Source: Lautropia sp. (lineage in GTDB: Bacteria > Pseudomonadota > Gammaproteobacteria > Burkholderiales > Burkholderiaceae_E). Taken from it: a stretch of 50,713 bases of DNA. This document shows, piece by piece, positions 49,459 through 50,713 of this stretch. The notes beneath the pieces were generated by a model that worked only from the letters and a program-made list of their open reading frames with translations, was not told the DNA's origin and made no database searches. The first letter of the stretch is position 1; every line of letters begins with the position of its first letter. The position numbers were made by a program, and so were the translations under genes. The stretch covers positions 1 through 50,713 of the forward strand of contig JAUNHU010000011.1 in the NCBI GenBank assembly GCA_030523825.1, written 5' to 3'.

Positions 49459-50713
49459 ATGCCTGCCTCCCCCGTTCAGCCCCGCCCCTCCCGCTGGCAC
49501 CTGGTCTGCCGGGTCATCGACAACTTCGGTGATGTGGGCGTGATGTGGCGGCTGGTGCGCCAGTTGCACGACGAACACGGCGTGCAGGTGGATTTCTTCA
49601 TCGACCAGCCGGAATGTCTGCGGCTGATGGCGCCGGGAATCCGCGTTGCCGGCGAAGACGATGCCGCCGAGTCTGCTGCCAATGCAGCCGGCATGTCTGG
49701 CAGTCAGCGGGGCGTGTCGCCCTTCCCCTCTTCTGCTGCCGACGGCGGGATTCGCGTGCATCGGCTGGACGAGGCGGCACCAGTGGGCGTGAATGCCGAC
49801 GTGATCGTGGCGGGCTTTCAGGCGCGACTGCCGGAGGCTGCGCGGCGCAGGCTTTTGAGCCACGCAGCGCCCACGCCAGCCGCGCCCCTGCTGATTCAGC
49901 TCGACTACCTGAGCGCGGAAGGCTGGATCGACGACACGCACGGGCTGCCGAGCCTGCACCCGGATGGTCTGCGTGAATGGTTCTTCAACCCCGGTTTCGG
50001 GCGGAACAATGGCGGGCTGCTGATCGAACGCGATCTGCTGGCAAGACGCGACGCCTTTCTGGCAAGCCCCGCCGGGCGGGACGAATGGCTGCGCACGCAT
50101 GGCGTGCAGACCCGGCCCGGCGAGTGCCTGATCAGCGTGCTGGCTTATCCGACGGCGCCGCTGCGGGGGCTGCTGGAAGGATGGCTGCGCACGGCCCGGC
50201 ATGACGGGGGCGCGGAGCCCCCATGCCATGCAGCGCAGGAATATCAGGCCCTTCCCCGGCATGGTGGGAAAGCGCTGGCCCCAGAGGCGCCGATGCGGCC
50301 GATGCGGCCGACGCGGCCGACGCTGCATCTGCTGATTCCCGGCGCAGCAACGCAGCCGCACCTGCTGGCAGAAGCGCGCGCCGTGGCCGCACAGGCCAAC
50401 GGCCGGCTCCGCGTGAGCGCCCTGCCATTTCTGCCGCAGCCGGCCTTCGACGAGCTGCTGTGGTGCTGCGACATCAATCTGGTTCGGGGTGAAGACTCCT
50501 GGATTCGTGCGCTGTGGGCCGAAAAACCCTGGCTCTGGCATGCCTATCCGCAGGCGGAGGAAACCCATCTGGAGAAGCTGGATGCCTTCGTTGCCCGTGT
50601 TCGGGTGCTGATGTCTTCGGTGCCATCCTCCGGCGGTGAATCGCCTGTTTCCCCTGAAACGGATTGCCCTGATACCCCGAACGGCCCGGGCCGGAACGAT
50701 CCCGCCGGCCTGC
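49459..50713 (+). CDS. earP: EF-P arginine rhamnosyltransferase EarP (partial)
   Basis: The first 418 codons are in the window; the gene is cut at the right edge. EarP transfers rhamnose from dTDP-rhamnose to Arg32 of elongation factor P, which relieves ribosome stalling at polyproline. Markers are CRVIDNFGDVGVMWRLVRQL at the N-terminus and INLVRGEDSWIRALWAEKPWLWH near residue 345. Several low-complexity inserts are visible: about residues 75-97, 255-290 (with a 9-bp tandem repeat giving Pro-Met-Arg and Pro-Thr-Arg) and from about 384 on (Ser/Pro/Gly/Asp). The missing stop is due only to the window end. Confidence 0.93.
   Translation, partial: MPASPVQPRPSRWHLVCRVIDNFGDVGVMWRLVRQLHDEHGVQVDFFIDQPECLRLMAPGIRVAGEDDAAESAANAAGMSGSQRGVSPFPSSAADGGIRVHRLDEAAPVGVNADVIVAGFQARLPEAARRRLLSHAAPTPAAPLLIQLDYLSAEGWIDDTHGLPSLHPDGLREWFFNPGFGRNNGGLLIERDLLARRDAFLASPAGRDEWLRTHGVQTRPGECLISVLAYPTAPLRGLLEGWLRTARHDGGAEPPCHAAQEYQALPRHGGKALAPEAPMRPMRPTRPTLHLLIPGAATQPHLLAEARAVAAQANGRLRVSALPFLPQPAFDELLWCCDINLVRGEDSWIRALWAEKPWLWHAYPQAEETHLEKLDAFVARVRVLMSSVPSSGGESPVSPETDCPDTPNGPGRNDPAGL
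50290..50325 (+). repeat. Four tandem 9-bp units inside earP
   Basis: Four consecutive 9-bp units (CCGATGCGG twice, CCGACGCGG, CCGACGCTG) encode the in-frame tripeptides PMR, PMR, PTR and PTL. The repeat keeps frame, so copy-number change would lengthen or shorten the protein without breaking it. Confidence 0.8.

Noticed and set aside
1-50713. CRISPR arrays, insertion sequences, integrases, tRNA or rRNA genes
   Set aside because: Looked for on both strands; no regular repeat-spacer series, transposase, terminal inverted repeats or recognisable structural RNA genes were found.

Overview
The window is about 50.7 kb of GC-rich, gene-dense DNA from a proteobacterial chromosome, most likely a betaproteobacterium of the order Burkholderiales. 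The grounds are the gene content (DUF3460 next to scpA, an apbC/metG divergent pair beside dcd, EarP, CydABX-CydDC, a Cys-form SelT/W/H protein) and the codon usage. A genus cannot be fixed from the sequence alone; a Lautropia-like Burkholderiaceae member is only a guess. No rRNA, tRNA, CRISPR array, insertion sequence or prophage gene was recognised.

Layout. 1-5.4 kb: housekeeping genes (pnp start, rpsO, dcd, apbC, divergent metG). 5.7-6.4 kb: a short-chain dehydrogenase. 6.5-12.8 kb: a complete cytochrome bd operon in the order cydA-cydB-cydX-cydD-cydC, including a 48-residue cydX that overlaps cydD. 13.1-15.6 kb: a SulP anion transporter translationally coupled to a SelT/W/H-like thioredoxin-fold protein. 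15.6-29.3 kb: a 13-gene minus-strand catabolic operon. 29.5-30.4 kb: its divergent LysR regulator. 30.5-35.3 kb: BamE-like lipoprotein, DUF3460, scpA, murB, azlC, azlD. 35.5-38.7 kb: a tripartite tricarboxylate transporter (tctC-tctB-tctA). 38.7-43.0 kb: nitronate monooxygenase, a second LysR, an MFS exporter and a secreted hydrolase. 43.3-47.9 kb: glycerate kinase, glpK, glpF and a frameshifted YqhA-type membrane protein gene. 47.9-50.7 kb: yaaA, a solitary PIN protein and earP, cut by the window edge.

The most interesting system is the 13-gene operon and what appears to be its regulon. It encodes a PdxA-like dehydrogenase, four different TRAP solute-binding proteins but only one DctQ/DctM membrane pair, two COG3618 amidohydrolases (lactonase type), a cytosolic beta-propeller protein, an enolase-superfamily sugar-acid dehydratase, a DHDPS-family 2-keto-3-deoxy-acid dehydratase and a 2-oxoglutarate-semialdehyde-type dehydrogenase. 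Read together, this is a route for taking up sugar acids or their lactones and turning them into 2-oxoglutarate, with no sugar dehydrogenase in the cluster.

A 37-bp element upstream of this operon recurs, 33 of 37 bases identical and in the same orientation relative to the target genes, upstream of the tctCBA operon 6 kb away. Both copies contain a T-N11-A LysR-type dyad and run directly into a -35-like TTTAC(T/C), a 17-bp spacer and a -10-like hexamer. This strongly suggests that one LysR regulator controls two unrelated transporter systems, separated by housekeeping genes, for the same or related substrates.

A second recurring oddity is low-complexity Ala/Pro/Ser/Gly/His-rich insertions in conserved proteins (SulP, MurB twice, EarP several times, the MetG linker).
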